Source: Curtobacterium sp. MCBD17_013 (GTDB lineage: Bacteria > Actinomycetota > Actinomycetes > Actinomycetales > Microbacteriaceae). From it: a stretch of 39,861 nucleotides of DNA. Of the stretch, positions 24,735 through 32,482 are shown piece by piece. The position numbers and the translations under genes are program-made. Location: positions 1-39,861 of the forward strand of contig NZ_QKTU01000018.1 of the NCBI RefSeq assembly GCF_003234565.1, read 5' to 3'. Within the stretch, counting starts at the first letter, position 1; the number at the start of each line of letters is the position of its first letter. The notes beneath the pieces were generated by a model that saw only the letters and a program-made list of their open reading frames with translations, was not told the DNA's origin and searched no databases.

Positions 24735-26033
24735 CTACGCGGCCCGGCGCACGGCCAGGGGGCGGTTGAAGTCGATGAACATCGATCCGCCGAGGTACAC
24801 GATGCCGGCGACGGCGAGGAACACGAACGCGCCGGTGTACCCACCACCGCTCGCGGCGATGGCGTATCCCATGACGACCGGTGCGATCGCCCCACCGAGG
24901 CTCGACGCCACGTTCATGACCGAGCCCACCCGTCCGACCTGCGGTTTGGGGGAGAGCCAGGACGGGATCGCCCAGTAGACGCCACCGAACTGGTTGAAGA
25001 ACACCGCGAGCGCCAGGGCGACCAGTGCCGCGTACCCGCTGTGGGTCAGCGGCAGGGCGAGGATCGACACGACCGTCCCCACGCCGGAGACGGCGAGCAC
25101 GAGCTTCATCGCTCCGTTGTAGTTCGTGGTGCGGGCGCGGAGACGATCGGTCGACCATCCTGCGACCACCTGACCGAGCACGCCCATGCCGTAGATGAAG
25201 AACGTGCCCCACCCGAGGCCCGCCAGACTGAAGTGCAGGGCGGTCGAGAGGTACGAGGGAGACCAGGAGATGATCCCCCACCAGACGGTCGCCCATCCGA
25301 GAAGTCCGAGCCACATGGACCAGAAGGAGGACGACCGGGCGTAGTCCGCGACACCGGGGAGCGGTCCGGTCTCCGTCTCACGAGCCACGACGTCGTCACC
25401 GTGGATGTGGTCGAGCTCCGCCTCGTTCACCTTCGGGTGCTGCTCCGGGTCGTCGCGGACGTACAGGTAGTACAGCCCGGCGACCGCGACGGTGATCGCC
25501 CCGGTGATGATGAACGACCAGCGCCAGCTGCCCGAGAGGCCGATGAGTCCGGTGACGATGAGGCCGCCGACCGCGCTGCCGAACGGACTCGCCGCGTCGA
25601 TGAACGTCGCGCCGCGGGCGCGTTCCCGTGACGCGAGCCACTTCGAGTTGAGCTTCGAGCCGGCGGGGTAGACGGGCGCCTCGGACATCCCCATGCCGAG
25701 CCGCGAGATGACGAGCATGATGCCACCCGTGGCGATACCGCCGAGGACCTGGAACAGACCCCACAGTCCGGCGGCGAACAGGACCACCTTGCGGGCGCCG
25801 ATCCGGTCGAGCAGCCAGCCGCCCGGGATCTGGAACAGCAGGTACGTCCAGAAGAAGGAGCCGAGGACCCAGCCGTTGACGGCGGGTGACAGCTTGAAGT
25901 CGTCGCTGATGAACGGCAGCGAGATGGAGAGCGCCGATCGGTCGACGAAGTTGAGGAGGACGAGGATCCAGAGGATCCCGAAGACCCCGAGCCGTACTCG
26001 GGAGCGTCGCGGTGTGGTCGTGGTGCTGCTCAT
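24735..26033 (-). CDS. MFS transporter of the anion:cation symporter (sugar-acid) type
   Basis: The 432-aa protein has 12 predicted helices. It opens with FGILWILVLLNFVDRSALSI, typical of the D-galactonate/glucarate/tartrate (ACS) branch. It also has GGWLLDRIGARKV (MFS motif A) and SRLGMGMSEAPVYPAGSKLN, where the branch has conserved E and P residues. It probably imports a sugar acid. It lies between the PdxA2-like gene (67 nt upstream) and the amidohydrolase, all in one direction, and so is likely the uptake step of the threonate/erythronate-type pathway encoded here. Confidence 0.88.
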   Translation of the reverse strand: MSSTTTTPRRSRVRLGVFGILWILVLLNFVDRSALSISLPFISDDFKLSPAVNGWVLGSFFWTYLLFQIPGGWLLDRIGARKVVLFAAGLWGLFQVLGGIATGGIMLVISRLGMGMSEAPVYPAGSKLNSKWLASRERARGATFIDAASPFGSAVGGLIVTGLIGLSGSWRWSFIITGAITVAVAGLYYLYVRDDPEQHPKVNEAELDHIHGDDVVARETETGPLPGVADYARSSSFWSMWLGLLGWATVWWGIISWSPSYLSTALHFSLAGLGWGTFFIYGMGVLGQVVAGWSTDRLRARTTNYNGAMKLVLAVSGVGTVVSILALPLTHSGYAALVALALAVFFNQFGGVYWAIPSWLSPKPQVGRVGSVMNVASSLGGAIAPVVMGYAIAASGGGYTGAFVFLAVAGIVYLGGSMFIDFNRPLAVRRAA

Positions 26034-26100
26034 GAAGAAGCCTCGTTCCGTGGTACGTCGTCGTCCGTGGGTGTGGCGCTGATGCAGGGCTCGGTGGCGC

Positions 26101-27087
26101 TCATGCCTGTCGCCGGGCCGCCACTGCCGCCGCGATGTCGAAGGCGTTCGCCATCGAGGTGGGATCGGCGACGCCCTGGCCGACGATCTCGAACGCGGTG
26201 CCGTGTGCGGGCGTGGCGATGCTGACGGGGAGACCGCCCTGGATGGTCACACCCCCGCTGAACCCGAGCAGCTTCATGGCGATCTGTCCCTGGTCGTGGT
26301 ACATCGTCACGATCCCGTTGAAGTCGCCACGTCGTGCGGCGAGGAAGATGGTGTCCGAGGGGAACGGGCCGCGCACGTCGATGCCGTCCGCGGTCGCTGC
26401 CGACACGGCCGGGGCGATGGCGTCGATCTCCTCGCGCCCGAAGTTCCCGTTCTCGCCCGCGTGGGGGTTGAGGGCGCAGACCCCCAGCCGCGGCTCGATG
26501 CCGGCGTCGGTGAGCACCTGGTGCAGCAGACCGATGGTCGCTCGGACGGACTCGGGGGTGACCCGGGCAGCGACCGCGCTGAGGGGGATGTGCGAGGTGA
26601 CCCGCGCCGTCCACAGATCCTCGAGCACGTTGAGCTCCGACGTCGTGCCGTGGTGGTCCATCTGCTTGGCGAACCACCGCAGCTCGTCTTCTTCCTGCAT
26701 GCCGGCGAGGTGCAGGCTCGTCTTGTTGAGCGGCGCGAAGACGATCGCGCCCACCCGACCCTCGGCGGCGAGGGCCACGGCGCGCCGGAGCTGGTGCATG
26801 GCGCGGTGACCGGCCTCCTCGCTCACGACGCCGGTCGGGATCAGGGTCGGCGGGGCGCTGTGGTCGTCGAGCAGCGTCGCCACCCCCGGCCGCGGTTCGT
26901 CCCCGAGCGGAACGGCCGGGAGGCGCGCGTCGGCGAACGCGCGCTCGAACTCGTCGCGGTCGGCGAGGATGTGCACCTCGTTCGCGTCGAGCGTGCCGGG
27001 ACGGGACAGCACCTTGGCGGCGAGTTCCGGACCGATGCCCGCCGGATCTCCGAGGGTCAGGGCGACACGGGGTCGTTGCTGGGTCAT
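26101..27087 (-). CDS. pdxA2: PdxA2-like 4-phosphoerythronate/threonate dehydrogenase
   Basis: The 328-aa protein is of the PdxA family: VALTLGDPAGIGPELAAKVL at the start, GAIVFAPLNKTSLHLAG, MDHHGTTSELNVL, ALNPHAGENGNFGREEID with metal-ligand His, and MYHDQGQIAMKLLGF. Vitamin-B6 PdxA oxidises 4-phosphohydroxythreonine. The PdxA2 group next to DUF1537 kinases oxidises 4-phospho-D-threonate or -erythronate with loss of CO2 to dihydroxyacetone phosphate. The neighbouring DUF1537 kinase and sugar-acid transporter favour the second role. The ATG at 27087 has AAGGAG upstream. A GntR-type palindrome lies about 125 nt before it. Confidence 0.88.
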   Translation of the reverse strand: MTQQRPRVALTLGDPAGIGPELAAKVLSRPGTLDANEVHILADRDEFERAFADARLPAVPLGDEPRPGVATLLDDHSAPPTLIPTGVVSEEAGHRAMHQLRRAVALAAEGRVGAIVFAPLNKTSLHLAGMQEEDELRWFAKQMDHHGTTSELNVLEDLWTARVTSHIPLSAVAARVTPESVRATIGLLHQVLTDAGIEPRLGVCALNPHAGENGNFGREEIDAIAPAVSAATADGIDVRGPFPSDTIFLAARRGDFNGIVTMYHDQGQIAMKLLGFSGGVTIQGGLPVSIATPAHGTAFEIVGQGVADPTSMANAFDIAAAVAARRQA

Positions 27088-27212
27088 GCTCGCGCTCCTT
27101 CTGCGGCGACGGCCGCGATCACACCGACCTGGGCCGGCATCGCCCGTCTCCGCTGGAGTCGCGGGGGCTGACACCTCGTCGTGGTCGTACCGAGTCGGGC
27201 CTCGGCATTCAT

Positions 27213-27228
27213 GTATCCTATAGGCTAC
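27213..27228 (-). promoter_or_regulatory. GntR/FadR-type operator before pdxA2
   Basis: On the minus strand GTAGCCTATAGGATAC is a palindrome with 14 of 16 bases symmetrical, in the AT-rich island between gntR and pdxA2. It contains TAGGAT, a usable -10, so the regulator would cover the promoter. A related copy lies upstream of gntR. The rest of 27088-27263 shows no gene. Confidence 0.6.
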
Positions 27229-27263
27229 GCCGCGGCTTGAACAGGTGCTCCACGCGGATCCCG

Positions 27264-27944
27264 TCAGCGCAGTGCGTCGCGGTCCTGGCGGGCGCGCGCC
27301 TTCACCGCGAGGATGTGCCGGCGCATGGCGTCGCGAGCGCCGTCGGCATCCCGGCGCCGCATCGCCTCGAGCACCGCGGAGTGCTCGTGCACCGCCGCGT
27401 CGGCGTCGGTGACCCCGCGCTCCGAGAACAGCCGGAACCGCTGGACCGTCCCGCCGAACGAGCGGTAGGCGCTCAGCAGGAACACGTTGTCGGCGCCGCG
27501 CACGATCAGGTCGTGGAACTGCTCGTCCGCGCGCCAGTACGCCCGCACGTCGTGGTGGTGCGGGCCGTGCGGGATCGTCCGGAGCGCGTCGATGCTCGCC
27601 GCCAGGGGGTCGAGGGCCGCGTCGGGCATCCGCGTCGTCGCGAAGTAGGTGCTCGACGGCTCGACCACGGCCCGTGCGTCCATCAGGTCGTCGAGCTCGC
27701 GATCCGTGTACAGGGGTGCGACCCGGTATCCCCGGAGTGCCTCGCGCCGGACGAGGCCCGTGGACTCGAGCCGCGCGAGCGCCTCGCGGATCGGTGTCTG
27801 CGAGACGGCGAGCGACTTCGCCAGTCCGTCGATGTTGAGTTGCTGCTCGGGGCGGAGCTCGCCGTCCATGAGCTGGGCCATGAGGACCTCGTAGACGCCG
27901 TCGGCCAGGGATGTCCTCGTCGGTGTCCTCGGCCGGTCGTCCAT
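27264..27944 (-). CDS. GntR-family (FadR subfamily) transcriptional regulator
   Basis: The 226-aa regulator has an N-terminal winged helix (SLADGVYEVLMAQLMDGELR, then LAKSLAVSQTPIREALARLE) and a C-terminal all-helical FCD-type domain. That domain has metal/ligand residues in the usual order: DARAVVEPSSTYF, DEQFHDLIV, EHSAVLEAMRRRD. FCD regulators usually sense organic acids, which fits the sugar-acid genes around it. It sits between the DUF1537 kinase and pdxA2 on the same strand. Copies of GCCTATA-type sites flank it on both sides, suggesting autoregulation and control of pdxA2. Confidence 0.93.
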   Translation of the reverse strand: MDDRPRTPTRTSLADGVYEVLMAQLMDGELRPEQQLNIDGLAKSLAVSQTPIREALARLESTGLVRREALRGYRVAPLYTDRELDDLMDARAVVEPSSTYFATTRMPDAALDPLAASIDALRTIPHGPHHHDVRAYWRADEQFHDLIVRGADNVFLLSAYRSFGGTVQRFRLFSERGVTDADAAVHEHSAVLEAMRRRDADGARDAMRRHILAVKARARQDRDALR

Positions 27945-27948
27945 GTGC

Positions 27949-27964
27949 GGAGCCTATACGATCA
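27949..27964 (-). promoter_or_regulatory. Second GntR-type site upstream of gntR
   Basis: GGAGCCTATACGATCA on the plus strand matches 12 of 16 positions of the pdxA2-side operator read in its minus-strand orientation. It lies 4 nt before the gntR start codon on its upstream side, where a bound regulator would block the gene's own expression. Confidence 0.5.
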
Positions 27965-27994
27965 CCGCCTCCGGCTTCCCCTGGCGGCCGTCTC

Positions 27995-29431
27995 CTACAT
28001 GAGGCCGTCGAGTGCGGCTGCGTCGGCGACGCGCTGGACCGCCACGGCGAGCGACTGGTCGGACCCGACGTTCCCGGGGAACACGACGTACGGCAGACCG
28101 GCTGAGGGCCCGTCGGCCGCCACCCAGAGCGAGACCATGCCGGGCAGGAGGGTGCCGATCACGTGGGCGTGCCCGATGTGCAGCGCCTCGGTCGCCAGGT
28201 CGTTGGAGGTGATGCCGCCCTTCGCGACGAGGAACGACGGCCGTCGGCGTTCGACGACAGCTCGGACGGTGGCGACGAGGGACTCCGAGGCGACACGGGA
28301 GATGCGCAAGCTGTCGTCGGCGTCGACGCCCCGGATGAGCGTGCGACTCGTCATCACGACGACCTCGGTCGTGTCGAGCAGGGACGCCGCGCGCGCCGCT
28401 GCCGCCGCGACCACGTCCCGCATCGCCTCGGTCGACTCGAGGCAACGCGCCAGGTCGAGCTCGACGACCGCGGGGTGGTCGGCCGCGAGCAGTCCGTCCA
28501 ACTGTCGACCGGTCAGTCCGACGTGCGACCCGACCGCGATGAGCCCGTGCCCCTCGGGAGCGTGCGTGAAGGACTCGGCGAGGGTGGCGTCCGCGATGGG
28601 ACCGTGGACGTCCTGCCCGCAGCGGGCCCGGACGAACGAGGGACCGACGCGGTACACGATGCGCGTGCCGTCGGTCTCGGCGCGGAGCGCACCGAGCGCG
28701 ACGACGCGGAGGTCGTCCTCGTCGACCGCGTCGGCGACGACGACCCGGGCGTCCCGGCAGGAGCGGAGCGCCGCAGCGACCGTGGCCGCACCGCCGTTCC
28801 TGATGTCGTCGATCGTGATGCGGACGACCTCGCCGGCCGGCACCCGCCCGTCGGTCTTCTCGGCCACCCAGTCCGGCAGCGAGGACGATCGGTACCCGAA
28901 GCTCGCGTCGCGCGCGAACTCGGAGTCGCCCACGGGGATCCAGGCGTCGCCCTGGGCGAGGTAGTGGACGGAGTCGACCGTGATGCGCCCCGCATCCGGG
29001 TAGGCGGGGACGAGCAGGACGGCGTCGACCGTGCGGCCGGTGGCGTCCTCGGCCGCCACGAGCACGTCGGTCTCGAGCGGGAAGTGCCCACGCAGCGTCG
29101 AGTCACCGCGACTCAGCAGGACGACGTCCTCCCCGCGCTCCGCGGCGATGCGGGAGACGCGGTCGTGGACCTCGCGGACGACCCGCTCGGCCGCGTCCGG
29201 CTCGAGACTCCGTGTGTTCGCGAGGACGAAGAACCCGACGGTGTCCTGGTCGAACGCCCACCGGATGTCGTCGTCCGCCCACGCCGTGACGAGGGGGAGA
29301 TCGGCGATGCTCTGGCTGCCGGTCGGGTCGTCGTCGATCACGACGATCCGGCGGCGCGAGTCCGTGACGGCCGCGCGGAGCGTGTCCACGTCGACGGGTC
29401 CGAGGGGATGGGGCAGGTCCAGCAGTGACAT
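27995..29431 (-). CDS. DUF1537 four-carbon acid sugar kinase
   Basis: The 478-aa enzyme has the two-domain layout of the four-carbon acid sugar kinases. The N-terminal substrate domain has IVVIDDDPTGSQSIADLPLV and SRGDSTLRGHFPLE. The C-terminal nucleotide domain has LVAKGGITSNDLATEAL and VFPGNVGSDQS. Known relatives (DtnK, DenK, OtnK) phosphorylate D-threonate, D-erythronate or 3-oxo-tetronates at C4. With PdxA2, which handles the 4-phosphates, the threonate/erythronate kinase role is more likely than the 3-oxo-tetronate one. ATG 29431 has GGAGGAA 8 nt upstream. TACGGT (minus, 29459-29454) may be its own -10. Confidence 0.88.
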   Translation of the reverse strand: MSLLDLPHPLGPVDVDTLRAAVTDSRRRIVVIDDDPTGSQSIADLPLVTAWADDDIRWAFDQDTVGFFVLANTRSLEPDAAERVVREVHDRVSRIAAERGEDVVLLSRGDSTLRGHFPLETDVLVAAEDATGRTVDAVLLVPAYPDAGRITVDSVHYLAQGDAWIPVGDSEFARDASFGYRSSSLPDWVAEKTDGRVPAGEVVRITIDDIRNGGAATVAAALRSCRDARVVVADAVDEDDLRVVALGALRAETDGTRIVYRVGPSFVRARCGQDVHGPIADATLAESFTHAPEGHGLIAVGSHVGLTGRQLDGLLAADHPAVVELDLARCLESTEAMRDVVAAAAARAASLLDTTEVVVMTSRTLIRGVDADDSLRISRVASESLVATVRAVVERRRPSFLVAKGGITSNDLATEALHIGHAHVIGTLLPGMVSLWVAADGPSAGLPYVVFPGNVGSDQSLAVAVQRVADAAALDGLM

Positions 29432-29492
29432 CGATCGGTTCCTCCGACCGCCCACCGTAGGCCGTCGGTCCCCGGGGTCCCGCCGACGACGC

Positions 29493-30158
29493 TCAGGGTG
29501 TGCCGATGCGGTACCCCACCCCACGAACGGTGGCGATGAGGTCCCGGTCGGTCTTCCGGCGCACGTAGTGGACGTACGTGTCGACCGTGCCGAGCTGCTC
29601 GCCCTTGTCGAACACGGCCGTCAGGATGTGCGCCCGCGAGAACGTGCGCGTCGGCTCCCGGGCCAGCAGGCGGACGAGCGCGGTCTCGCGTTCGGTGAGC
29701 CCGATCCTCCCGGCGTACGGCGAGGTGATGGTGCCGGTCTCCGGGTGGAGGGTCCACCCGCCGATCGCGATCGCCTCGCCCTCGGGCGCGTAGTCGCGCG
29801 TGAGGGCGCGGAGCCGGGCTCCGAGTTCCGCGAACTCGAACGGCTTGACGAGGTAGTCGTTCGCCCCGGCGTCGAGGCCGGACACGCGGTCGTCGAGCGA
29901 ACCGAGCGCGGTGAGCATGAGGATCGGCGTGCTGATGCGGCGTCGGCGGATCTCCCCGACCACGGCCACGCCGTCCATGCCCGGCAACCTGCGGTCCACG
30001 ACCATGACGTCGAAGTACCGCTCGACGGCGGCCGTGACCGCCTGCTCACCGTCGGTCACGAGGGTGACGTCCCAGTCCGCACCGAGCACGTCGGCGACGA
30101 TCGGACCGAGGCGCGCGTCGTCCTCCACGAGCAGGAGGCGCGGTGCCGGCTCCGTCAT
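29493..30158 (-). CDS. Orphan OmpR/PhoB-family response regulator
   Basis: The 221-aa regulator has a receiver domain (LLLVEDDARLGPI; Asp55 in VMVVDRRLPGMDG; Lys in NDYLVKPFEF) and a C-terminal winged helix (GLTERETALVRLLAREPT, VDTYVHYVRRK, VRGVGYRIGTP). No kinase lies beside it. It is 22 nt downstream of dedA on the same strand and so shares the dedA promoter, which has the CTKGG direct repeat with 11-bp phasing, the spacing such winged-helix regulators prefer. The obvious candidate partner is the orphan kinase at 19586, whose promoter has the same element. Confidence 0.93.
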   Translation of the reverse strand: MTEPAPRLLLVEDDARLGPIVADVLGADWDVTLVTDGEQAVTAAVERYFDVMVVDRRLPGMDGVAVVGEIRRRRISTPILMLTALGSLDDRVSGLDAGANDYLVKPFEFAELGARLRALTRDYAPEGEAIAIGGWTLHPETGTITSPYAGRIGLTERETALVRLLAREPTRTFSRAHILTAVFDKGEQLGTVDTYVHYVRRKTDRDLIATVRGVGYRIGTP

Positions 30159-30180
30159 GCCCCGATCCTGGCCGTCGGCG

Positions 30181-30807
30181 TCACCGGCGCACCGCACGCC
30201 GCGCCGCACTCCGCTTCCGGAGCACCCCGATGACGACGGGGAGGACCGAGACGACCACCACCACGACCATGAGCGCGTCGATGTTGTGCGCCACGAACGG
30301 GATGCCGCCGAGGAGCACCCCGACGACCGTCAACACCGCCACCCAGCCCACGCCGCCGATGGTGTTCCAGACGATGAACCGTCGGTAGTGCATGGCCGCG
30401 GCGCCGGCGGCGAGCGGCACGTACGTCCGGACCACGGGGACGAACCGCCCGAGCACGAGCGACAGGCCGCCGTACCGGACGAAGAACGCCTCGGCCTCGC
30501 GCAGGCGCGCACGCTTGAGCACCCGCGCGTCCTCGCGGAACAGCCGACGCCCGAACCGGCGCCCGAGGAGGTAGCCGACCTGGTCGCCCGCGATCGCGGC
30601 GAGGGACCCGACGACCGCGACCTGCCACGGGGTGATGCCGAGTGCCGAGGCCAGGATGGTCGCGGTCAGGATGAGCGAGTCGCCCGGGAGGAACGGGAAC
30701 AGCACCCCCGACTCCACGAACACGAGCACCGCGAGGCCGACGAGCACCCACGGCCCGAACGCGTGCAGGATGGAGGCGGCGTCGAACAGGTGGATCGCGA
30801 GGGGCAC
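30181..30807 (-). CDS. DedA-family membrane protein
   Basis: The 208-aa protein has the DedA (SNARE-associated) layout: FVESGVLFPFLPGDSLI with the membrane re-entrant FLPGD element, AAIAGDQVGYLLGRRFG, and GRFVPVVRTYVPLAAG with the conserved arginines and proline. DedA proteins maintain membrane homeostasis; some members recycle undecaprenyl phosphate or move phospholipids across the membrane. It starts with GTG at 30807 and shares an 89-bp divergent promoter region with the COG4705-like gene. The regulator gene follows 22 nt downstream. Confidence 0.93.
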   Translation of the reverse strand: MPLAIHLFDAASILHAFGPWVLVGLAVLVFVESGVLFPFLPGDSLILTATILASALGITPWQVAVVGSLAAIAGDQVGYLLGRRFGRRLFREDARVLKRARLREAEAFFVRYGGLSLVLGRFVPVVRTYVPLAAGAAAMHYRRFIVWNTIGGVGWVAVLTVVGVLLGGIPFVAHNIDALMVVVVVVSVLPVVIGVLRKRSAARRAVRR

Positions 30808-30813
30808 CGGCCC

Positions 30814-30846
30814 ATCCTCCGGGTGCGGCTCCCAGGAACGGCCAAG
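30814..30846 (-). promoter_or_regulatory. CTTGG-type direct-repeat promoter of dedA-response regulator
   Basis: Minus strand CTTGGCCGTTCCTGGG (30846-30831), an 11-nt gap, then GAGGAT (30819-30814) ending 6 nt before the GTG start. It differs at only three positions from the DUF2127 promoter element. GAGGAT could alternatively act in translation, as GGAGGA lies there. Confidence 0.65.
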
Positions 30847-30857
30847 ACCGACGCTCC

Positions 30858-30890
30858 CTTGGTGGCTTCTTGGACCGGGCGTGTGATCGT
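30858..30890 (+). promoter_or_regulatory. CTTGG-type direct-repeat promoter of the COG4705-like gene
   Basis: CTTGGTGGCTTCTTGG (30858-30873), with two perfect CTTGG half-sites 11 bp apart, is followed after 11 nt by GATCGT (30885-30890), which ends 6 nt before ATG 30897. It mirrors the dedA promoter across an 11-bp centre. Confidence 0.7.
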
Positions 30891-30896
30891 CACGGC

Positions 30897-31670
30897 ATGC
30901 TGCGGAACAAGGTGCCCGAGATCACCCTGCTGTTCTGGGTGACGAAGATCCTGACGACCGGCATGGGGGAGACCCTGTCGGACTTCCTCGTCGGACACGT
31001 CGACCCCGTCGGCGCCGTGCTCGCGACCGCCGTCCTGTTCGCCGCCGCGATCGTGGCCCAGTTCACCGTCCGCCGGTACGTGCCGTGGCTGTACTGGCTC
31101 GTCGTCGTGCTCGTCGGCGTGCTCGGGACGATGATCGCCGACTTCACCCACGTCGTCGCCGGCGTCCCGTACCTGGTGTCGACGTCGGTGTTCCTCGTGC
31201 TCCTCGTCGCCGTGTTCGTCACGTGGCGGGTCGTCGAGGGCACCGTCGACGTCCACGCGATCGACACCCGCCGCCGCGAGGCCTTCTACTGGGCCGCGGT
31301 CGTCGCCACGTTCGCCCTCGGGACCGCCGCTGGCGACCTCGTCGCGTCGCGGTTCCACCTCGGGTACCTGCTCGGCGGGGCGGTGTTCGTCGCGGCGATG
31401 TGCGTGCCGATCGCGCTGTACCTCGGGCGGGCGCTCGCCGCCGTGCCCGCCTTCTGGGTCGCGTACGTCCTGACCCGGCCCGTCGGGGCGTCCTTCGCCG
31501 ACTGGGGCGCCGTGTCGTCCGCGCGCGGCGGTCTCGGGTTCGGCACCGGACCCATCAGCGCGGTGCTCGCCGTGCTCATCGTCGTGTGCGTCGCGGTGCT
31601 CAGCGTGCGTCAGAGCCGACGGGCCGACCTCGACACCCGGGAGTGGCCGGCCGACAGCCTCGCGCCGTGA
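30897..31670 (+). CDS. COG4705-like polytopic membrane protein of unknown function
   Basis: The 257-aa protein has about seven to eight hydrophobic helices. Its features are those of the uncharacterised COG4705 membrane proteins: KVPEITLLFWVTKILTTGMG at the start, SDFLV, a second half with ATFALGTAAGDLVA that echoes the first, and GFGTGPISAVL near the end. An internal duplication is suggested by the two TK/GT...GET/AGDL...S segments. Function is unknown to me. It has no ribosome site and a -10 six nt before the ATG, hence probably leaderless. It belongs to the CTKGG regulon. Confidence 0.75.
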   Translation: MLRNKVPEITLLFWVTKILTTGMGETLSDFLVGHVDPVGAVLATAVLFAAAIVAQFTVRRYVPWLYWLVVVLVGVLGTMIADFTHVVAGVPYLVSTSVFLVLLVAVFVTWRVVEGTVDVHAIDTRRREAFYWAAVVATFALGTAAGDLVASRFHLGYLLGGAVFVAAMCVPIALYLGRALAAVPAFWVAYVLTRPVGASFADWGAVSSARGGLGFGTGPISAVLAVLIVVCVAVLSVRQSRRADLDTREWPADSLAP

Positions 31671-31693
31671 CCCGCGTCGGCAGCCACGCACGC

Positions 31694-31716
31694 TACGGTC
31701 CCAGGTCATGACCTGG
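31694..31716 (+). promoter_or_regulatory. -10 plus perfect palindrome centred on the start codon
   Basis: TACGGT (31694-31699) lies 8 nt before ATG 31708. CCAGGTCATGACCTGG (31701-31716) is a perfect 16-nt palindrome whose centre is the ATG itself. It could be an operator at the transcription start or an RNA hairpin hiding the start codon. Confidence 0.5.
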
Positions 31717-32457
31717 TCCTCGGACATCGGCCCGAGCCTCCTCGGCGTCGGGGTGCTCGTGGTCGTCGCGACCGTCGTGCTGCTCCTCGTCCGGGCCCCG
31801 AGTCCCGTCGCGCCGGCGCTCGCCGTCCTGCGTGGCGCGCTCCAGCTCGCCGTCATCAGCGTCGTCCTGAGCGGGGTCATCCACGACGTCCGGTGGGTCG
31901 CGGCCGCCCTGGTCGTGATGTTCACGGTCGCGGTGAGCACGGCCTCCCGACGGCTCGGCCCGCTGCGACGGACGGCGCCGATGGTGGCGTCCGCGATGGG
32001 TGCGGGGATCCTGCTGTCCCTCGCCGTCGTGTTCGTGACGGGCGCGATCGCGTTCGACGCGCGGTACGCCCTGGCGATCGGCGGGATCGTGGTCGGCAAC
32101 GCGATGACCGTCGCCACGCTCGCCGGACGCCGGTTCCTCGAGCTCGTCGACGACCGGTGGGAGGAGGTCGAGGGCTGGCTCGCGCTCGGTGCACCGCCCC
32201 GGACGGCCACCCGGGACCTCGCCCGTCGGGCGGTGCACGCGGCGCTCATCCCGTCGACGGACCAGACGCGGACGACCGGACTCGTGACGCTGCCCGGCGC
32301 GTTCGTCGGGGCCATCTTCGGCGGGGTCTCGCCGGTCGAGGCCGGGCGGTTCCAGATCGTCGTCCTCGCGGCGATCATCGCGACCGGGGCCGTGACCGCG
32401 GCGATCGTCGTGCGGTGGCTCGGGCCCGTGCGGACGCGCCCGACGGCGCCGCGCTGA
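31708..32457 (+). CDS. UPF0014/FetB-like ABC transporter permease
   Basis: The 249-aa membrane protein resembles FetB/UPF0014 permeases: RGALQLAVISVVLSGVI early, IGGIVVGNAMTVATLAGRRF in the middle (the family's GN(A/S)M core), and the cytoplasmic loop LALGAPPRTATRDLARRAVH followed by LVTLPGAFVGAIFGG. FetB with the ATPase FetA exports iron in Escherichia coli. No FetA-type ATPase is adjacent, so the partner may be elsewhere or the role may differ. It starts 38 nt after the COG4705-like gene and appears leaderless. Confidence 0.85.
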   Translation: MTWSSDIGPSLLGVGVLVVVATVVLLLVRAPSPVAPALAVLRGALQLAVISVVLSGVIHDVRWVAAALVVMFTVAVSTASRRLGPLRRTAPMVASAMGAGILLSLAVVFVTGAIAFDARYALAIGGIVVGNAMTVATLAGRRFLELVDDRWEEVEGWLALGAPPRTATRDLARRAVHAALIPSTDQTRTTGLVTLPGAFVGAIFGGVSPVEAGRFQIVVLAAIIATGAVTAAIVVRWLGPVRTRPTAPR

Positions 32458-32482
32458 CGCGGTCGCCCGGCGCGGGTCAGCG
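32452..32482. terminator. Symmetrical hairpin across two convergent stop codons
   Basis: CGCTGAC (32452-32458) and GTCAGCG (32476-32482) pair, and each arm contains the stop codon of one convergent gene. The stem is 7 bp with a GC-rich loop of 17 nt. It is a plausible shared terminator. Confidence 0.4.

Noticed and set aside
29432..29492. GntR-type operator before the DUF1537 kinase
   Set aside because: GCCTACGG resembles part of the site but only about 6 of 16 bases agree with the pdxA2-side operator. The -10 is plausible, the operator is not.
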